A stretch of 48,425 bases of DNA from Halalkalibacter oceani (GCF_023715605.1 NZ_JAMBOL010000025.1:1-48425), one strand, 5' to 3'; shown: positions 8,368-18,732, numbered from the stretch's first letter. The notes: generated by a model from the sequence alone, not told the origin. A program made the numbers and translations.

Positions 8368-9819
8368 TTACCGATTCAAATAATCCATCGGGTTTTTCAG
8401 CTGTCCATTTTCGGTTACTTCAAAGTGAAGATGAATACCGGTCGAATTTCCGGTCGTTCCCATAACACCGATTTTCTGCCCTTGGGCGACGGTTTGGCCA
8501 ACCTGGACGTCAATCGAGCGCAGATGGGCATACAATGTTTCCATTCCGTTGTTATGATTAATCTTCACGACATTGCCGTAGCCTCCTTGCTGGCCGGCAA
8601 AGGTGACCGTACCGTTATCAGCAGCAAGAATATCGTAGTTGCTCGGACGGGCAATGTCGATTCCGCGATGGAATCTTCCCCAGCGGTTCCCCTGGTAGCT
8701 TGAGATATAGCCGCCTACAGCCGGCCAGCTCAGCTCGCCGGTACCGCGTGAAGGCATTTCCTTCGTTCCTCTCACAACGACTTTTGTAACCGGCTCTTGA
8801 ATGATTTCTTCCTGTACTGCTTCTTTTTTAACAAGCTGACCATTTCGTTCCGTTAATTGATAATCGACAAGCTGCAAGCCGTTCTGGCCCGGTTGGGTCA
8901 CCTTCTGATCGCCCTTCCACATCGATTCATCTTCTTTCACCTCGATTTGGAAAGGAATCTCTTCTTCCACCGACTTTTTCATCGTTGAGATGACTTCCAT
9001 ATAAGGTTCATAGGCAGTAACCTTCAGTTCTTGTCCGATTTGCAAAACCGTCTCTTCAGTCAGCCCTTCATTTAAGTCGAGCAGCTCAGCTGTTGTTAAG
9101 TCGTGTTCATTGGCAATGCTGCCGAGAACATCGCCTTCTTTTACCTCGTATGGCTGCTCTTCCAGTACCCCTTTTGTCAGCTTTTTTACAGCTTCCTTTA
9201 CAGTCAGAACATTTTCCGGACTTGTCTTTTGCGCGACCTGTACGACGTCCTCACTCAATTCAACATCAACGAGCTCAGTCTCTCCGACTTCTGCCGCTGA
9301 GACAGTCGTTTCCTCAGTCTCACTAGCCTTCGCGGCCTCTTCGATTTCGAGATACGTCTCATATTCCTGTTCATCAACGAATTGCGTAATAAAGCTCTCA
9401 AGCGTCTTGTCGGCCTCTTCCTCCGTTGGCAAATAAACAGCAGCCTCTTCATTCACATAAATCGCCACCGCTTCCGCCTCAACAGACAACTTCTCCTTTA
9501 ATGCAGAGAGCGTTTGTTCATCCATACTCTTTTGGTGAAAGACGAATTCAGGAATAATTTCGACCTGCTCAGCGATCTGAAGCGAGTAATCCGGATATTG
9601 CTCCTGATAGGTTTCTACCATATTTTCAACCAGGCTGTTATACTTTTCTTCATCTAGCAAATAACCGACGTGGTTTCCATCGACATACACATGATAAATC
9701 GTATAGATCAGCTTTCCATCGGCTTTCACGATTTGTGCCGCAACGATCATCATAAGCAGCATAAGACCAATCAGTACTTTTTTTCTCCTATTCAAAGAGC
9801 CTATGTTCGTAGAGCTCAT
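8368..9819 (-). CDS. M23-family peptidoglycan endopeptidase with LysM and G5 domains
   Basis: 483 aa. An N-terminal membrane helix or uncleaved signal (about 13-31) precedes a long acidic region, a LysM peptidoglycan-binding repeat (about 222-268), a G5 domain (about 270-350) and a C-terminal LytM/M23 zinc peptidase (about 370-480). Metal ligands His384 and Asp388 (HRGID) and His465 (HLHFEV) and catalytic His432 (YAHL) and His463 are all present, so it should cut peptide cross-bridges in the wall. It lies directly upstream of walR on the same strand but behind its own terminator, and its upstream region carries a perfect WalR box, which makes it a likely member of the WalR regulon. No gene name is assigned. 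Confidence 0.92.
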   Translation of the reverse strand: MSSTNIGSLNRRKKVLIGLMLLMMIVAAQIVKADGKLIYTIYHVYVDGNHVGYLLDEEKYNSLVENMVETYQEQYPDYSLQIAEQVEIIPEFVFHQKSMDEQTLSALKEKLSVEAEAVAIYVNEEAAVYLPTEEEADKTLESFITQFVDEQEYETYLEIEEAAKASETEETTVSAAEVGETELVDVELSEDVVQVAQKTSPENVLTVKEAVKKLTKGVLEEQPYEVKEGDVLGSIANEHDLTTAELLDLNEGLTEETVLQIGQELKVTAYEPYMEVISTMKKSVEEEIPFQIEVKEDESMWKGDQKVTQPGQNGLQLVDYQLTERNGQLVKKEAVQEEIIQEPVTKVVVRGTKEMPSRGTGELSWPAVGGYISSYQGNRWGRFHRGIDIARPSNYDILAADNGTVTFAGQQGGYGNVVKINHNNGMETLYAHLRSIDVQVGQTVAQGQKIGVMGTTGNSTGIHLHFEVTENGQLKNPMDYLNR

Positions 9820-9930
9820 CTATAAATTCCCCCCGTAAAACTCCCCTTCCGTATAGAACCAGGAAGGATCCCTTACTATCCCCTGACACGACAGTACAAC
9901 AATGGTTGACACTATTCGTCAACCTTCTCC

Positions 9931-9939
9931 ATTCTAGCA
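9931..9939 (-). promoter_or_regulatory. Extended -10 promoter of the M23 peptidase gene
   Basis: Minus strand TGC-TAGAAT (9939-9931). A TTGACC lies 19 bp upstream, a long spacer that would fit a promoter helped by an activator. Confidence 0.5.
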
Positions 9940-9983
9940 TACTATTAAGGTCAGGGGTCAAATGAAAAAAAATGATAAAAGAT

Positions 9984-10000
9984 TGTAATATTGTTGTTAC
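9984..10000 (+). promoter_or_regulatory. WalR-binding direct repeat
   Basis: TGTAAT-N5-TGTTAC on the plus strand fits the published WalR consensus TGTWAH-N5-TGTWAH at every position. It is about 60-75 bp upstream of the predicted start of the M23 peptidase transcript, a usual place for activation, though the repeat is on the strand opposite to the gene. Confidence 0.65.
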
Positions 10001-10101
10001 ATTACTAGAATTTTAGCTAAATTTGGAAGTCGCTTTTGAATTTCCCCGCCTATTGTCGTGACAGTGCCTCCGGCTAAAGATTCAGCGCAGCCTGACAAAT
10101 G

Positions 10102-10132
10102 AAAAAATCCACACAGATACCCATGTGGATTT
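10102..10132 (-). terminator. Terminator of the tRNA operon
   Basis: AAATCCACA (10105-10113) pairs perfectly with TGTGGATTT (10124-10132). On the minus strand it is followed by a run of T (10107-10102). It lies just behind tRNA-Thr. Confidence 0.85.
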
Positions 10133-10138
10133 GAGAAG

Positions 10139-10304
<166 letters not shown>

Positions 10305-10332
10305 CCGTTTATTCGACGATGCTTTTGCTCGT

Positions 10333-10356
10333 CTCTACCAATTGAGCTAGACCGGC
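10333..10356 (-). pseudogene. Truncated tRNA-Thr relic (5' 24 nt only)
   Basis: On the minus strand it reads GCCGGTCTAGCTCAATTGG and the next bases, identical to the acceptor 5' strand and D arm of the intact tRNA-Thr downstream, then stops. Anticodon and T arms are missing. It lies inside the tRNA operon transcript between tRNA-Phe and tRNA-Thr, so it would be transcribed but cannot fold into a tRNA. Confidence 0.85.
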
Positions 10357-10450
10357 ATGGTTTAGATAGTGTTCCTTACTTTATGCTGAAGACTGTGTCT
10401 CTTCCTCTTGACAGCTTTTGCTTCGATGCGGGCTGCGTCGAGACGACTCG
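10333..10450 (-). repeat. Imperfect repeat, copy B
   Basis: Second copy of the unit at 10188-10304, 118 bp, with one inserted base near the middle and substitutions clustered around the centre. A 28-bp unshared stretch (10305-10332) separates the copies. Confidence 0.9.
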
Positions 10451-10463
10451 TTGAAAATAAAAA

Positions 10464-10539
10464 TGGTGGCTTGGGACGGAATCGAACCGCCGACACATGG
10501 ATTTTCAGTCCATTGCTCTACCGACTGAGCTACCAAGCC
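10464..10539 (-). tRNA. tRNA-Phe (anticodon GAA)
   Basis: 76 nt including encoded CCA. Acceptor GGCTTGG/CCAAGCC, anticodon loop CTGAAAA, T arm GTTCGATTC. Fourth tRNA of the operon; Lys-Glu-Asp-Phe behind purA matches the B. subtilis trnY order. Confidence 0.96.
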
Positions 10540-10566
10540 ATTCTGTATAGGATATGAGTAAGAAAA

Positions 10567-10643
10567 TGGCGGTCCGGACGGGACTCGAACCCGCGACCTC
10601 CTGCGTGACAGGCAGGCATTCTAACCAACTGAACTACCGGACC
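10567..10643 (-). tRNA. tRNA-Asp (anticodon GUC)
   Basis: 77 nt including encoded CCA. Acceptor GGTCCGG/CCGGACC, anticodon loop CTGTCAC, T arm GTTCGAGTC, discriminator G as usual for tRNA-Asp. Confidence 0.97.
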
Positions 10644-10662
10644 AATTTCGCTAAAATATGTA

Positions 10663-10737
10663 TGGTGACCCGTACGGGATTCGAACCCGTGTTACCGCCG
10701 TGAAAGGGCGGTGTCTTAACCGCTTGACCAACGGGCC
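10663..10737 (-). tRNA. tRNA-Glu (anticodon UUC)
   Basis: 75 nt including encoded CCA. Acceptor GGCCCGT/ACGGGTC, anticodon loop CTTTCAC, T arm GTTCGAATC. Confidence 0.97.
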
Positions 10738-10751
10738 AGTGAACGTAAACA

Positions 10752-10827
10752 TGGTGAGCCATGAAGGACTCGAACCTTCGACCCTCTGATTAAAAGTCAG
10801 ATGCTCTACCAACTGAGCTAATGGCTC
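10752..10827 (-). tRNA. tRNA-Lys (anticodon UUU)
   Basis: 76 nt including encoded CCA. Acceptor GAGCCAT/ATGGCTC, anticodon loop CTTTTAA, T arm GTTCGAGTC. First tRNA of the operon. Confidence 0.97.
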
Positions 10828-10906
10828 CTAGCTCCCTCGCTCAAATGTTGCATCTCTTTGTTGAGGATGGCATCTTCAAATGAGTGTTATCTTAGCGACA
10901 AGATTT

Positions 10907-10935
10907 ATAATAGCATAGCGCCTATCGATGCGCAA
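10907..10935 (-). promoter_or_regulatory. Promoter of the tRNA operon
   Basis: Minus strand TTGCGC (10935-10930), 17-bp spacer, TATTAT (10912-10907) with an extended TGC in front of the -10. It is about 80 bp before tRNA-Lys. Confidence 0.7.
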
Positions 10936-11048
10936 CAATTTTTTTGAAAAAGTTTTTATTTCCCGGATCGCGTTCTGATCCGTACTCTTTACAGGATAGC
11001 GAAAAATGACGCCCGATGCAAGTGCTTTTCCAATCAGAACGTAAAGAT

Positions 11049-11081
11049 GATGTGGCAAAGCTGTTTCCTTGTTGGCACACC
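11049..11081. repeat. GGCACACC palindromic repeat, degenerate copy
   Basis: Left arm GATGTGGCAAAG, loop, right arm CCTTGTTGGCACACC, followed by GCTCAAACGG. The right arm and the CAAAC tail match the copies at 19171-19208 and 31030-31070. The left arm has drifted. Confidence 0.45.
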
Positions 11082-11180
11082 GCTCAAACGGGTGTAAAAG
11101 CAAAGAGAAAAAAACATATGGCAGGAACGGAGGCGTCCGCTGCAGCGCGGTCAGCGGACACCATTTCCTACTTCATTTAT

Positions 11181-12552
<1,372 letters not shown>

Positions 12553-12555
12553 CGA

Positions 12556-12568
12556 AAATCCGAACATT
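12556..12568 (+). promoter_or_regulatory. PurBox 1 (PurR operator)
   Basis: AAATCCGAACATT fits the PurR consensus AWWWCCGAACWWT completely. It lies four bases upstream of the purA -35. Confidence 0.85.
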
Positions 12569-12587
12569 GGATTCATAGAGATCTAGT

Positions 12588-12600
12588 TTTGTTCGTTAAA
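12588..12600 (-). promoter_or_regulatory. PurBox 2 (weaker, inverted)
   Basis: TTTGTTCGTTAAA resembles the inverse PurBox AWWGTTCGGWWWT with a conserved GTTCG core. Its centre is about 31 bp from that of PurBox 1, the spacing of the paired boxes that PurR binds in B. subtilis. Confidence 0.6.
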
Positions 12601-12704
12601 TATTCGATTATTCGCACGGGACAGTCATGCCGCCCAACAAGCGTTCAGCCTTTGGCCCTATTTTTCCTTTTTTAACAAATTCAAAAAAAATACCGCAAGC
12701 TTAT

Positions 12705-14069
12705 TTAAGCTCCCGGCGGCATATCGCGTTCATCATGACGGCGATCCAAATTGACAAATTTGTTGTATTCTTTTACGAATGCCAGCTCCACGGTTCCAAC
12801 CGGGCCGTTACGCTGCTTGGCAATAATAATCTCGATGATGTTCTGATTTTCCGTTTCCTTATCGTAATAATCATCGCGATAAAGGAAAGCGACGATATCG
12901 GCATCCTGCTCAATACTTCCCGATTCCCGAATATCGGACATCATCGGACGTTTGTCCTGTCTTGATTCCACGCCACGGGAAAGCTGCGAGAGCGCAATTA
13001 CAGGCACTTCGAGTTCACGGGCAATTGCTTTTAGCGAGCGCGATATTTCAGATACTTCCTGCTGGCGGTTCTCCCCGCTGCGGCCGCTGCCCTGAATGAG
13101 CTGCAAATAATCAATCATAATCATCCCAAGTCCGTGCTCCTGCTTTAAGCGCCGGCATTTGGCACGGATATCATTGACCTTAATACCCGGCGTATCATCG
13201 ATGTAAATTCCCGCTTTCGCCAGGCTCCCCATCGCCATCGTCAGCTTCTGCCAATCCTCGGTATTAAGCGCCCCTGTCCGCATCCGCTGGGCATCAATGT
13301 TTCCCTCTGCGCAAAGCATCCGCTGAACAAGCTGACTCGCCCCCATTTCCAGGCTGAAGATCGCGACGTTTTCGTCGGTACGGGTGGCAACATTTTGCGA
13401 AATGTTTAGGGCAAATGCCGTTTTACCGACTGACGGGCGGGCAGCGACGATAATCAAATCATTCCGCTGAAAGCCTGCCGTCATGCGATCAAGCTCAACA
13501 AATCCAGTTGGAATCCCAGTAATGTCCCCTTTATGGTGCTGAAGCATTTCGATTTTATCGTACGTTTCGATCAACACATCTTTGATCGAAATAAAGGCAC
13601 TTGTATTTTTACGCTGTGAGACATCGAGAATATTCTTTTCCGCTTCATCGAGAATCGCGTCGACTTCTTCTTCACTTGCATAGCCTTCAGCGGCAATGCT
13701 CGTCGCCACTTTGATCAGACGGCGCAATAGGGACTTTTCCTCAACGATCCTGCTGTAGTACTCCACATTGGCCGCCGTCGGCACAGCATTGGCCAAGTCG
13801 CCGAGATAAGCGACGCCGCCAATATCATCGAGCCATTTGCGATCCTGGAGTTCAGCTGTCACCGTTACAAGATCGACCGGCTCTCCCTTTTCAGCCAGTT
13901 CAAGCATGACTTGATATACCCGCTGGTGAGCCGCACGATAAAAATCTTCAGGTGCAAGACGTTCAGAAGCTGTCACAAGGGCTTCATCGGCCAGAAAAAT
14001 AGCGCCCAGTACGGCCTGTTCAGCTTCAATATTCTGCGGTGGTGTGCGATCAGCAAACAGATCACTCAT
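12705..14069 (-). CDS. dnaC: Replicative DNA helicase (DnaB-type)
   Basis: 454 aa hexameric 5'-3' helicase that unwinds DNA at the fork; called DnaC in B. subtilis and DnaB in E. coli. The N-terminal primase-interacting domain (about 10-110), a linker helix and the RecA-like C-terminal domain are present. Walker A is ARPSVGKT (210-217 region), Walker B lies in MIMIDYLQLI, and the DnaB signature around SQLSRGVESR and DIRESGSIEQDAD is intact. It is preceded by its own extended -10 promoter and about 200 nt of leader. No strong terminator follows, only AT-rich sequence. Confidence 0.97.
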   Translation of the reverse strand: MSDLFADRTPPQNIEAEQAVLGAIFLADEALVTASERLAPEDFYRAAHQRVYQVMLELAEKGEPVDLVTVTAELQDRKWLDDIGGVAYLGDLANAVPTAANVEYYSRIVEEKSLLRRLIKVATSIAAEGYASEEEVDAILDEAEKNILDVSQRKNTSAFISIKDVLIETYDKIEMLQHHKGDITGIPTGFVELDRMTAGFQRNDLIIVAARPSVGKTAFALNISQNVATRTDENVAIFSLEMGASQLVQRMLCAEGNIDAQRMRTGALNTEDWQKLTMAMGSLAKAGIYIDDTPGIKVNDIRAKCRRLKQEHGLGMIMIDYLQLIQGSGRSGENRQQEVSEISRSLKAIARELEVPVIALSQLSRGVESRQDKRPMMSDIRESGSIEQDADIVAFLYRDDYYDKETENQNIIEIIIAKQRNGPVGTVELAFVKEYNKFVNLDRRHDERDMPPGA

Positions 14070-14194
14070 GCATGTTCATCCTTTCATAGAAGCACGGTGC
14101 GGAGCCAGTGCCTTCCTCAAATTATCCCACAAAAGTGCCGTCCAGAGCTGCTACGTATTTTTGTAACGGGCCCCAGCCGACATTTTCACGCGAA

Positions 14195-14233
14195 TTAACC
14201 TACAAAATTGTAAACTTTGAAAAAGGGTGACAT
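14195..14233 (-). other. Possible 12-codon leader ORF upstream of dnaC
   Basis: Behind the dnaC promoter the minus strand has AAGAGGAGG, nine bases, then ATG and eleven more codons to TAA, reading MSPFFKVYNFVG. The ribosome binding site is stronger than that of dnaC. The peptide resembles nothing I know and the ORF is short enough to be chance. Confidence 0.25.
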
Positions 14234-14282
14234 CCGCGAATGCCTCCTCTTCCTAGTGAATGGATAAGCTAGTTCAGCCCTA

Positions 14283-14291
14283 ATTATACCA
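14283..14291 (-). promoter_or_regulatory. Extended -10 promoter of dnaC
   Basis: Minus strand TGG-TATAAT (14291-14283), a perfect -10 with extension but no good -35 at the normal distance. It lies about 215 bp before dnaC. Confidence 0.6.
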
Positions 14292-14340
14292 CCACTGGTC
14301 AAGAGAACACTCGTTTTTGTCACCCTTCTCTCTTATGCTG

Positions 14341-14784
14341 TTATTCTTCTACGACATGGACTTTGACGGTTGCGATCACTTCCGGATGAATTTTGATCGG
14401 GACGTTTGTATATCCCAATGAACGTATCGGTTCATCAAGCATAATTTTCCGTTTATCGACTTTCTTTTTCATCTTCGCCAATGTTTCGGCAATCTGCTTT
14501 GTGGAAATCGCTCCGAACAGGCGTCCACCTTCCCCGGCTTTCGCTGTGATTTTCACTTCAAGCGCTTCAAGCTCCGCTTTGTAGACCTCAGCTTCAGCGA
14601 GGTTTTCTTCCTGCTTCTTTTGCTCACTTTTCTTTTGCGCTTCCAGGTTTTTCATATTGCCTTTTGTCGCTTCAACAGCAAGCTGATTGGGGATAAGATA
14701 GTTTCTGGCATAGCCTTCAGAAACATTTTTTGTTTCGCCTTTTTTCCCTTTTCCTTTTACATCCTCTAGAAATATGACTTTCAT
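14341..14784 (-). CDS. rplI: 50S ribosomal protein L9
   Basis: 147 aa, normal length. The N-terminal domain starts [17 protein letters not shown] with the GYARNYLIP signature, followed by the long charged connecting helix (about 45-80) and the C-terminal rRNA-binding domain. It binds 23S rRNA at the base of the L1 stalk. The ATG shares one base with the gdpP stop (TAATG), and GGAGG lies inside the gdpP end, so translation is coupled to gdpP. Confidence 0.98.
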   Translation of the reverse strand: MKVIFLEDVKGKGKKGETKNVSEGYARNYLIPNQLAVEATKGNMKNLEAQKKSEQKKQEENLAEAEVYKAELEALEVKITAKAGEGGRLFGAISTKQIAETLAKMKKKVDKRKIMLDEPIRSLGYTNVPIKIHPEVIATVKVHVVEE

Positions 14785-16751
14785 TATGATTGACCTCCTT
14801 CAACATAATCATCAATCGCTTCCTGCAGCCGCTCTTTCGCTTCCTCAATCGTCACTTCCTCGAGCTGCGCAGCTGCGTTGGAGAGGTGCCCTCCGCCATT
14901 TAGCTTTTCCATGATCAGCTGAACATTGAAGTCCCCAAGCGATCTGGCACTTATACTAATCATACCATCTTTTCGTTTGGAAATAACGAATGATGCAACG
15001 ACATCCTTCATATTCAACAACGTATCGGCAGCCTGGGCAATAATAATCTGGCTGTAGGTTTCTTCTTCCTCCGCTACCGCAATCGCCAAGCCATCGCGGT
15101 AGTATTCGGCGCTTTCGACGAGCTTTGCCCGTTTCACATACTGCTCAAGATCCTCCTTCAGCAGCTTTTGTACGAGCGTCGTATCTGCTCCGTTTGAACG
15201 TAAAAACGAAGCCGCATCAAAGGTTCTAGCGCCGGTGCGCACGGCAAAGCTTTTCGTGTCGACAATGATTCCCGCCAGCAAAGCGGTTGCTTCGAGCCGA
15301 TCCATTTTCAGCTGCTTCGGCTGATACTCCAGCAGCTCGGTAACGAGCTCAGCAGTTGATGACGCATAAGGCTCCATATAAACGAGAACAGGGTCTTTTA
15401 TAAATTCCTCGCCGCGCCGATGATGGTCAAGCACGATAATCCGCTCTACCCGGTCCAGCAGCGCGGGCTCAATCACCATCGACGGTTTATGAGTATCAAC
15501 GATAATTAACAGCGTCTGTGGCGTAATCTGCTCCTCTGCTTCTTCCGGTGTCATAAACTGTGACCAGAGATGGTCATGGTTTTCGACTTCCTCCATCAGC
15601 TTCTGAACGTCATGGTTAATGTCGCTCGGATCAAGAACAATATAGCCTTCCTTGCCATTCACTTCAGCAATTTTCTGCACACCGATCGCCGCGCCAATCG
15701 CATCCATATCCGGATTTTGATGACCCATGATCATCACTTTTTCACATTCAAGCACGAAATCACGCAAAGCATGAGAAATGACGCGTGCCCGCACCCGTGT
15801 CCGTTTTTCCATCGCATTTGATTTACCACCGTAAAAGCGGACTTTGCCATTCCTTTGTTTAATCGCCACCTGGTCTCCTCCACGTCCAAGAGCGAGATCA
15901 AGACTTGATTGAGCAAGCTGGCCCAGCTCTCTTAATGAATTCTCCCCCGTTCCGACACCGATACTTAAGGTGATCGGCACTTTATCTTTTCCGGTAAGCT
16001 GGCGAATTTCATCAATAATGTCAAACCGCTGCCCTTCAATCATTTCCAGTGTTTTCGCATTAAACACCGCGATAAAGCGGTCAGACGACGTTCTTCTTAA
16101 CAGCATATCGTTATCATTTGCCCAGTTGTTGAGGGCAGCTGTCACCTGGCTGATTAAACGGCTTCTAACCTGGTCCTCCATGCCTTGAGTGATTTCATCA
16201 TAATTATCCAAATAAATCAGGGCAACAACAGTCTGTGTTTCTTCAAAGCGTTCCTTCGTTTTCTCCTTTTCGGTCACATCAAGGAAGTATATCAGGCGCT
16301 CCTCCCTTTCAAGCGTCACATGATAATAGCGGTCCTCTAGCGTGATGACCTTCTCATCCTCTTCTTGACGAAGCATTTCCACGATTTCCTCACTCAGCTC
16401 TTCCAACCCTTTATTTAACAGGTCTTCGTCAATCAACGTCGCCATAAACGGATTTACCCACTGAATGTTTCCCGTTTCATTGTAAAGAAGAATACCGATC
16501 GGCATTTTGGTAACCGCGTCTTCTCCGGCTTTGTTCACCCGATAGGTCAGCGTCATGACATAATGCTCAAGTTCCCGCTCAAAGGAGCGTTTGGCCTGAG
16601 CAGAATAAATCGCTAACACTCCCAGTAGAATAAAGCCAACCACTCCTATTTGCCATTGAAAAAATGTCAAGATGCCAAGAAAGAGAACAGCGACAGCAAA
16701 CAGAGCTTTGACGTGGTAGCCGTGCCACCGTTTCATTAAGAACTCAGGCAT
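14784..16751 (-). CDS. gdpP: Cyclic-di-AMP phosphodiesterase GdpP
   Basis: 655 aa. Two membrane helices (about 14-48), a PAS-like domain (about 80-160), a degenerate GGDEF domain (about 170-300, signature SSDRF at 222-226) and a DHH/DHHA1 phosphodiesterase domain (about 335-650). Catalytic motifs are complete: His344, Asp348 and Asp350 in [11 protein letters not shown], Asp419 in VDTHKPS and DHH at 442-444, with the DHHA1 motif [11 protein letters not shown] near the end. It cuts c-di-AMP to pApA and so affects wall stress, potassium and beta-lactam tolerance. It sits between yybS and rplI in the usual order; GGAG precedes the ATG by 8 nt. Confidence 0.97.
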   Translation of the reverse strand: MPEFLMKRWHGYHVKALFAVAVLFLGILTFFQWQIGVVGFILLGVLAIYSAQAKRSFERELEHYVMTLTYRVNKAGEDAVTKMPIGILLYNETGNIQWVNPFMATLIDEDLLNKGLEELSEEIVEMLRQEEDEKVITLEDRYYHVTLEREERLIYFLDVTEKEKTKERFEETQTVVALIYLDNYDEITQGMEDQVRSRLISQVTAALNNWANDNDMLLRRTSSDRFIAVFNAKTLEMIEGQRFDIIDEIRQLTGKDKVPITLSIGVGTGENSLRELGQLAQSSLDLALGRGGDQVAIKQRNGKVRFYGGKSNAMEKRTRVRARVISHALRDFVLECEKVMIMGHQNPDMDAIGAAIGVQKIAEVNGKEGYIVLDPSDINHDVQKLMEEVENHDHLWSQFMTPEEAEEQITPQTLLIIVDTHKPSMVIEPALLDRVERIIVLDHHRRGEEFIKDPVLVYMEPYASSTAELVTELLEYQPKQLKMDRLEATALLAGIIVDTKSFAVRTGARTFDAASFLRSNGADTTLVQKLLKEDLEQYVKRAKLVESAEYYRDGLAIAVAEEEETYSQIIIAQAADTLLNMKDVVASFVISKRKDGMISISARSLGDFNVQLIMEKLNGGGHLSNAAAQLEEVTIEEAKERLQEAIDDYVEGGQS

Positions 16752-16762
16752 AATGTCAGCTC

Positions 16763-17689
16763 CTATTTTTTCTGGCTTATGACGCGTTTTCGCAAGTCAA
16801 AGCCTAAATCAATGATTCCCAGAATTCGAATGATGAACAATAAAGGCGACATGATGATCGCTGAAATGACTAAAAGAATCGGTACAGCCTTCGAAATTCC
16901 TCGGTGATGACAAAAGAAAAAGATAAAGGCAAATCCCTGTACCGCTAATATAATCTCAAGCAGAGGAAACAGGTTCCAGACGATCGCATACATCGTCGTC
17001 CCTTGTTCGAATCCACCCATCGCAAGGATTAGCACAATTAAGTAATACCACAGAAATGATTTTGGAAACTGCCACTCGCGAAACGGAGGCAGTCCGTTAA
17101 CCTCATGGCCTAACCGGCGTAGGACGAGGCGGCTGATCCATAGTGTAATCAGCGCACAAAACACTCCCGCACCGACGATCATTAAAGGCGCTAAATAGCC
17201 AAGCTGGTTGAGCATCTCATTCATTTGGGCCACAGACTCAGTAGGCATATCAAAAGCTGATTCAGCGAATTCAATTTGTTCGCGGGTTAAATCCACTGCC
17301 ATTTGCATCGGATTTTCTCCTAATAGGAAAACCAGCCCTAAAAAAACGAGCAGCATGTTAACGGTATATGTTAAGCCCGCGCCGACTAAAACTGTCAATC
17401 CTGGTTGTTCCCGCCGGTATAATTCCCCAACGATTAACCCGGCACTTCCAAATACAAGCGCCGCAGGGACAGAAGGAAGTCCTCCGACCAGAAAAGCAAG
17501 AAAGCAGGCGACCGCCACGAGCATAAAGCCGGCCTTTAAACCGCGCCGCAGCACATAAATCACAAACGGGAGCGGCAGCGCCCAGAGCGTAATCATCCCG
17601 ACAAGCGGAACATATGCTGTCACCAGTAAAAGAATCGCAAACACAGCGGCCAAAATAGCCCCTTCTGTCAGTGTTCTTATGTCTTTCAC
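16763..17689 (-). CDS. yybS: YybS-family polytopic membrane protein (DUF2232)
   Basis: 308 aa, very hydrophobic, about eight membrane segments, basic C-terminus. The start is GTG (17689) behind GAGGTGG; an ATG one base away is out of frame. YybS proteins have an S-component or ECF-like membrane architecture of unknown substrate. The position between rpsR and gdpP matches B. subtilis, and the gene ends 11 bp before gdpP, suggesting one transcript with gdpP and rplI. Function is not established. Confidence 0.9.
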   Translation of the reverse strand: MKDIRTLTEGAILAAVFAILLLVTAYVPLVGMITLWALPLPFVIYVLRRGLKAGFMLVAVACFLAFLVGGLPSVPAALVFGSAGLIVGELYRREQPGLTVLVGAGLTYTVNMLLVFLGLVFLLGENPMQMAVDLTREQIEFAESAFDMPTESVAQMNEMLNQLGYLAPLMIVGAGVFCALITLWISRLVLRRLGHEVNGLPPFREWQFPKSFLWYYLIVLILAMGGFEQGTTMYAIVWNLFPLLEIILAVQGFAFIFFFCHHRGISKAVPILLVISAIIMSPLLFIIRILGIIDLGFDLRKRVISQKK

Positions 17690-17864
17690 ATATCCACCTC
17701 ATTTTTTAACATCGCAGTCATTACTGCCGAAGCTACATCCTTTGTTTTCATTTGTCCTCACAATTTTTGATGGTTTCCCATATCCTTGTCTATTTTAGCG
17801 TATCCAGCCGCAAAATTAAAGCGAACGCCGAGGATTGTCACATCTTCCTGAAGACGAGTGAATG

Positions 17865-17899
17865 AAAACAGGCTGCTGAGCGATATACTCAACAGCCTG
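17865..17899 (-). terminator. Terminator of the rpsF-ssb-rpsR operon
   Basis: CAGGCTG (17869-17875) and CAGCCTG (17893-17899) pair, extended by TGAG/CTCA inside. TTTT follows on the minus strand. It lies just behind rpsR. Confidence 0.75.
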
Positions 17900-17911
17900 A
17901 TTGAAATCCAA

Positions 17912-18145
17912 TTAGTTAACCTCTGATACATAAGGCAATAAAGCGATTTGACGAGCGCGCTTGATTGCGATTGTTAATTGACGTTGATACTTCGCTGACG
18001 TTCCAGTTACACGGCGAGGTAGGATTTTACCACGCTCAGAAATGAAACGCTTCAGAAGATCCGTATCTTTGTAATCAATTTTTGTAATTTTGTTTACTGT
18101 AAAGAAACAAACTTTACGACGCTTTGGACGACCACGACGAGCCAT
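17912..18145 (-). CDS. rpsR: 30S ribosomal protein S18
   Basis: 77 aa. It has the S18 core RRKVCFF near the N-terminus, [22 protein letters not shown] in the middle and [12 protein letters not shown] at the end. It binds 16S rRNA together with S6. It is the last gene of the rpsF-ssb-rpsR operon. The N-terminus is slightly shorter than in B. subtilis. The single Cys13 is the residue found in zinc-independent S18 forms as well, so nothing follows about zinc. Confidence 0.98.
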   Translation of the reverse strand: MARRGRPKRRKVCFFTVNKITKIDYKDTDLLKRFISERGKILPRRVTGTSAKYQRQLTIAIKRARQIALLPYVSEVN

Positions 18146-18216
18146 TTGACAGCACTCCTTTCCTATAAAATAGTATCTTTATTTTCATAAACGGATCGAC
18201 TAAGGAGAGAGGTTGA

Positions 18217-18708
18217 TTAGAACGGCAAATCATCATCCGAAATATCGATTGGCTTTCCATCATTGGAAAATGGATCATCATTAAATCCGCCAGATGATCG
18301 GTTCTGATTAGGGTTCTGCTGATTCCCAAAGTCGTTGCCACCTGAAGGCGGACCACCGAAATAATCATTTCCCTGCCCTTGGCTCGCACCGCGGGGCTCA
18401 AGAAATTGCACACTGTCTGCGACAATTTCAGTTACAAAGACACGACGACCTTCGTTGTTGTCGTAGCTGCGTGTTTGAATTCGGCCATCTACACCAGCAA
18501 GACTGCCTTTTTTCAAGTAGTTCGCCACATTTTCGGCAGGCTTCCGCCAAACGACACAATTGATAAAATCAGCATCGCGTTCGCCCTGCTGATTGGAAAA
18601 TGTGCGATTTACCGCTAATGTGAAATTCGCAACCGCAACGCCATTCGGCGTATAGCGAAGCTCAGGATCACGCGTTAAGCGTCCTACAAGCACGACTCGG
18701 TTAAGCAT
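18217..18708 (-). CDS. ssb: Single-stranded DNA-binding protein SsbA
   Basis: 163 aa. The OB-fold domain (about 1-105) starts [21 protein letters not shown], followed by a Gly/Asn/Gln-rich flexible linker and the acidic tip DISDDDLPF that recruits repair and replication proteins. It coats single-stranded DNA at the fork. The gene lies between rpsF and rpsR, as in other Firmicutes, and shares their promoter. Confidence 0.98.
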   Translation of the reverse strand: MLNRVVLVGRLTRDPELRYTPNGVAVANFTLAVNRTFSNQQGERDADFINCVVWRKPAENVANYLKKGSLAGVDGRIQTRSYDNNEGRRVFVTEIVADSVQFLEPRGASQGQGNDYFGGPPSGGNDFGNQQNPNQNRSSGGFNDDPFSNDGKPIDISDDDLPF

Positions 18709-18732
18709 CCATACCCCTCCCCATTGTATTCA

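Larger units (their letters stand above)
9820..10138 (-). other. Regulatory gap between the tRNA operon and the M23 peptidase gene
   Basis: No gene is seen. It holds an extended -10 promoter, a WalR box, a 7-bp inverted repeat GGTTGAC/GTCAACC (9904-9910 and 9918-9924) placed about where transcription should begin, a longer-range 8-bp inverted repeat CCCCTGAC/GTCAGGGG (9880-9887 and 9950-9957), and the tRNA operon terminator at the right end. Confidence 0.6.
10828..11180 (-). other. Gap between purA and the tRNA operon
   Basis: No credible gene. It contains the tRNA operon promoter, a hairpin just behind purA with perfect 8-bp arms GTCCGCTG/CAGCGGAC (11135-11142 and 11152-11159) that may end purA transcription although no T-run follows, and a degenerate copy of the GGCACACC palindromic repeat (about 11049-11081). 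Confidence 0.6.

Noticed and set aside
10876-11103. 75-codon minus-strand ORF behind purA
   Set aside because: It runs through the tRNA operon promoter, has no ribosome binding site and no recognisable protein family.
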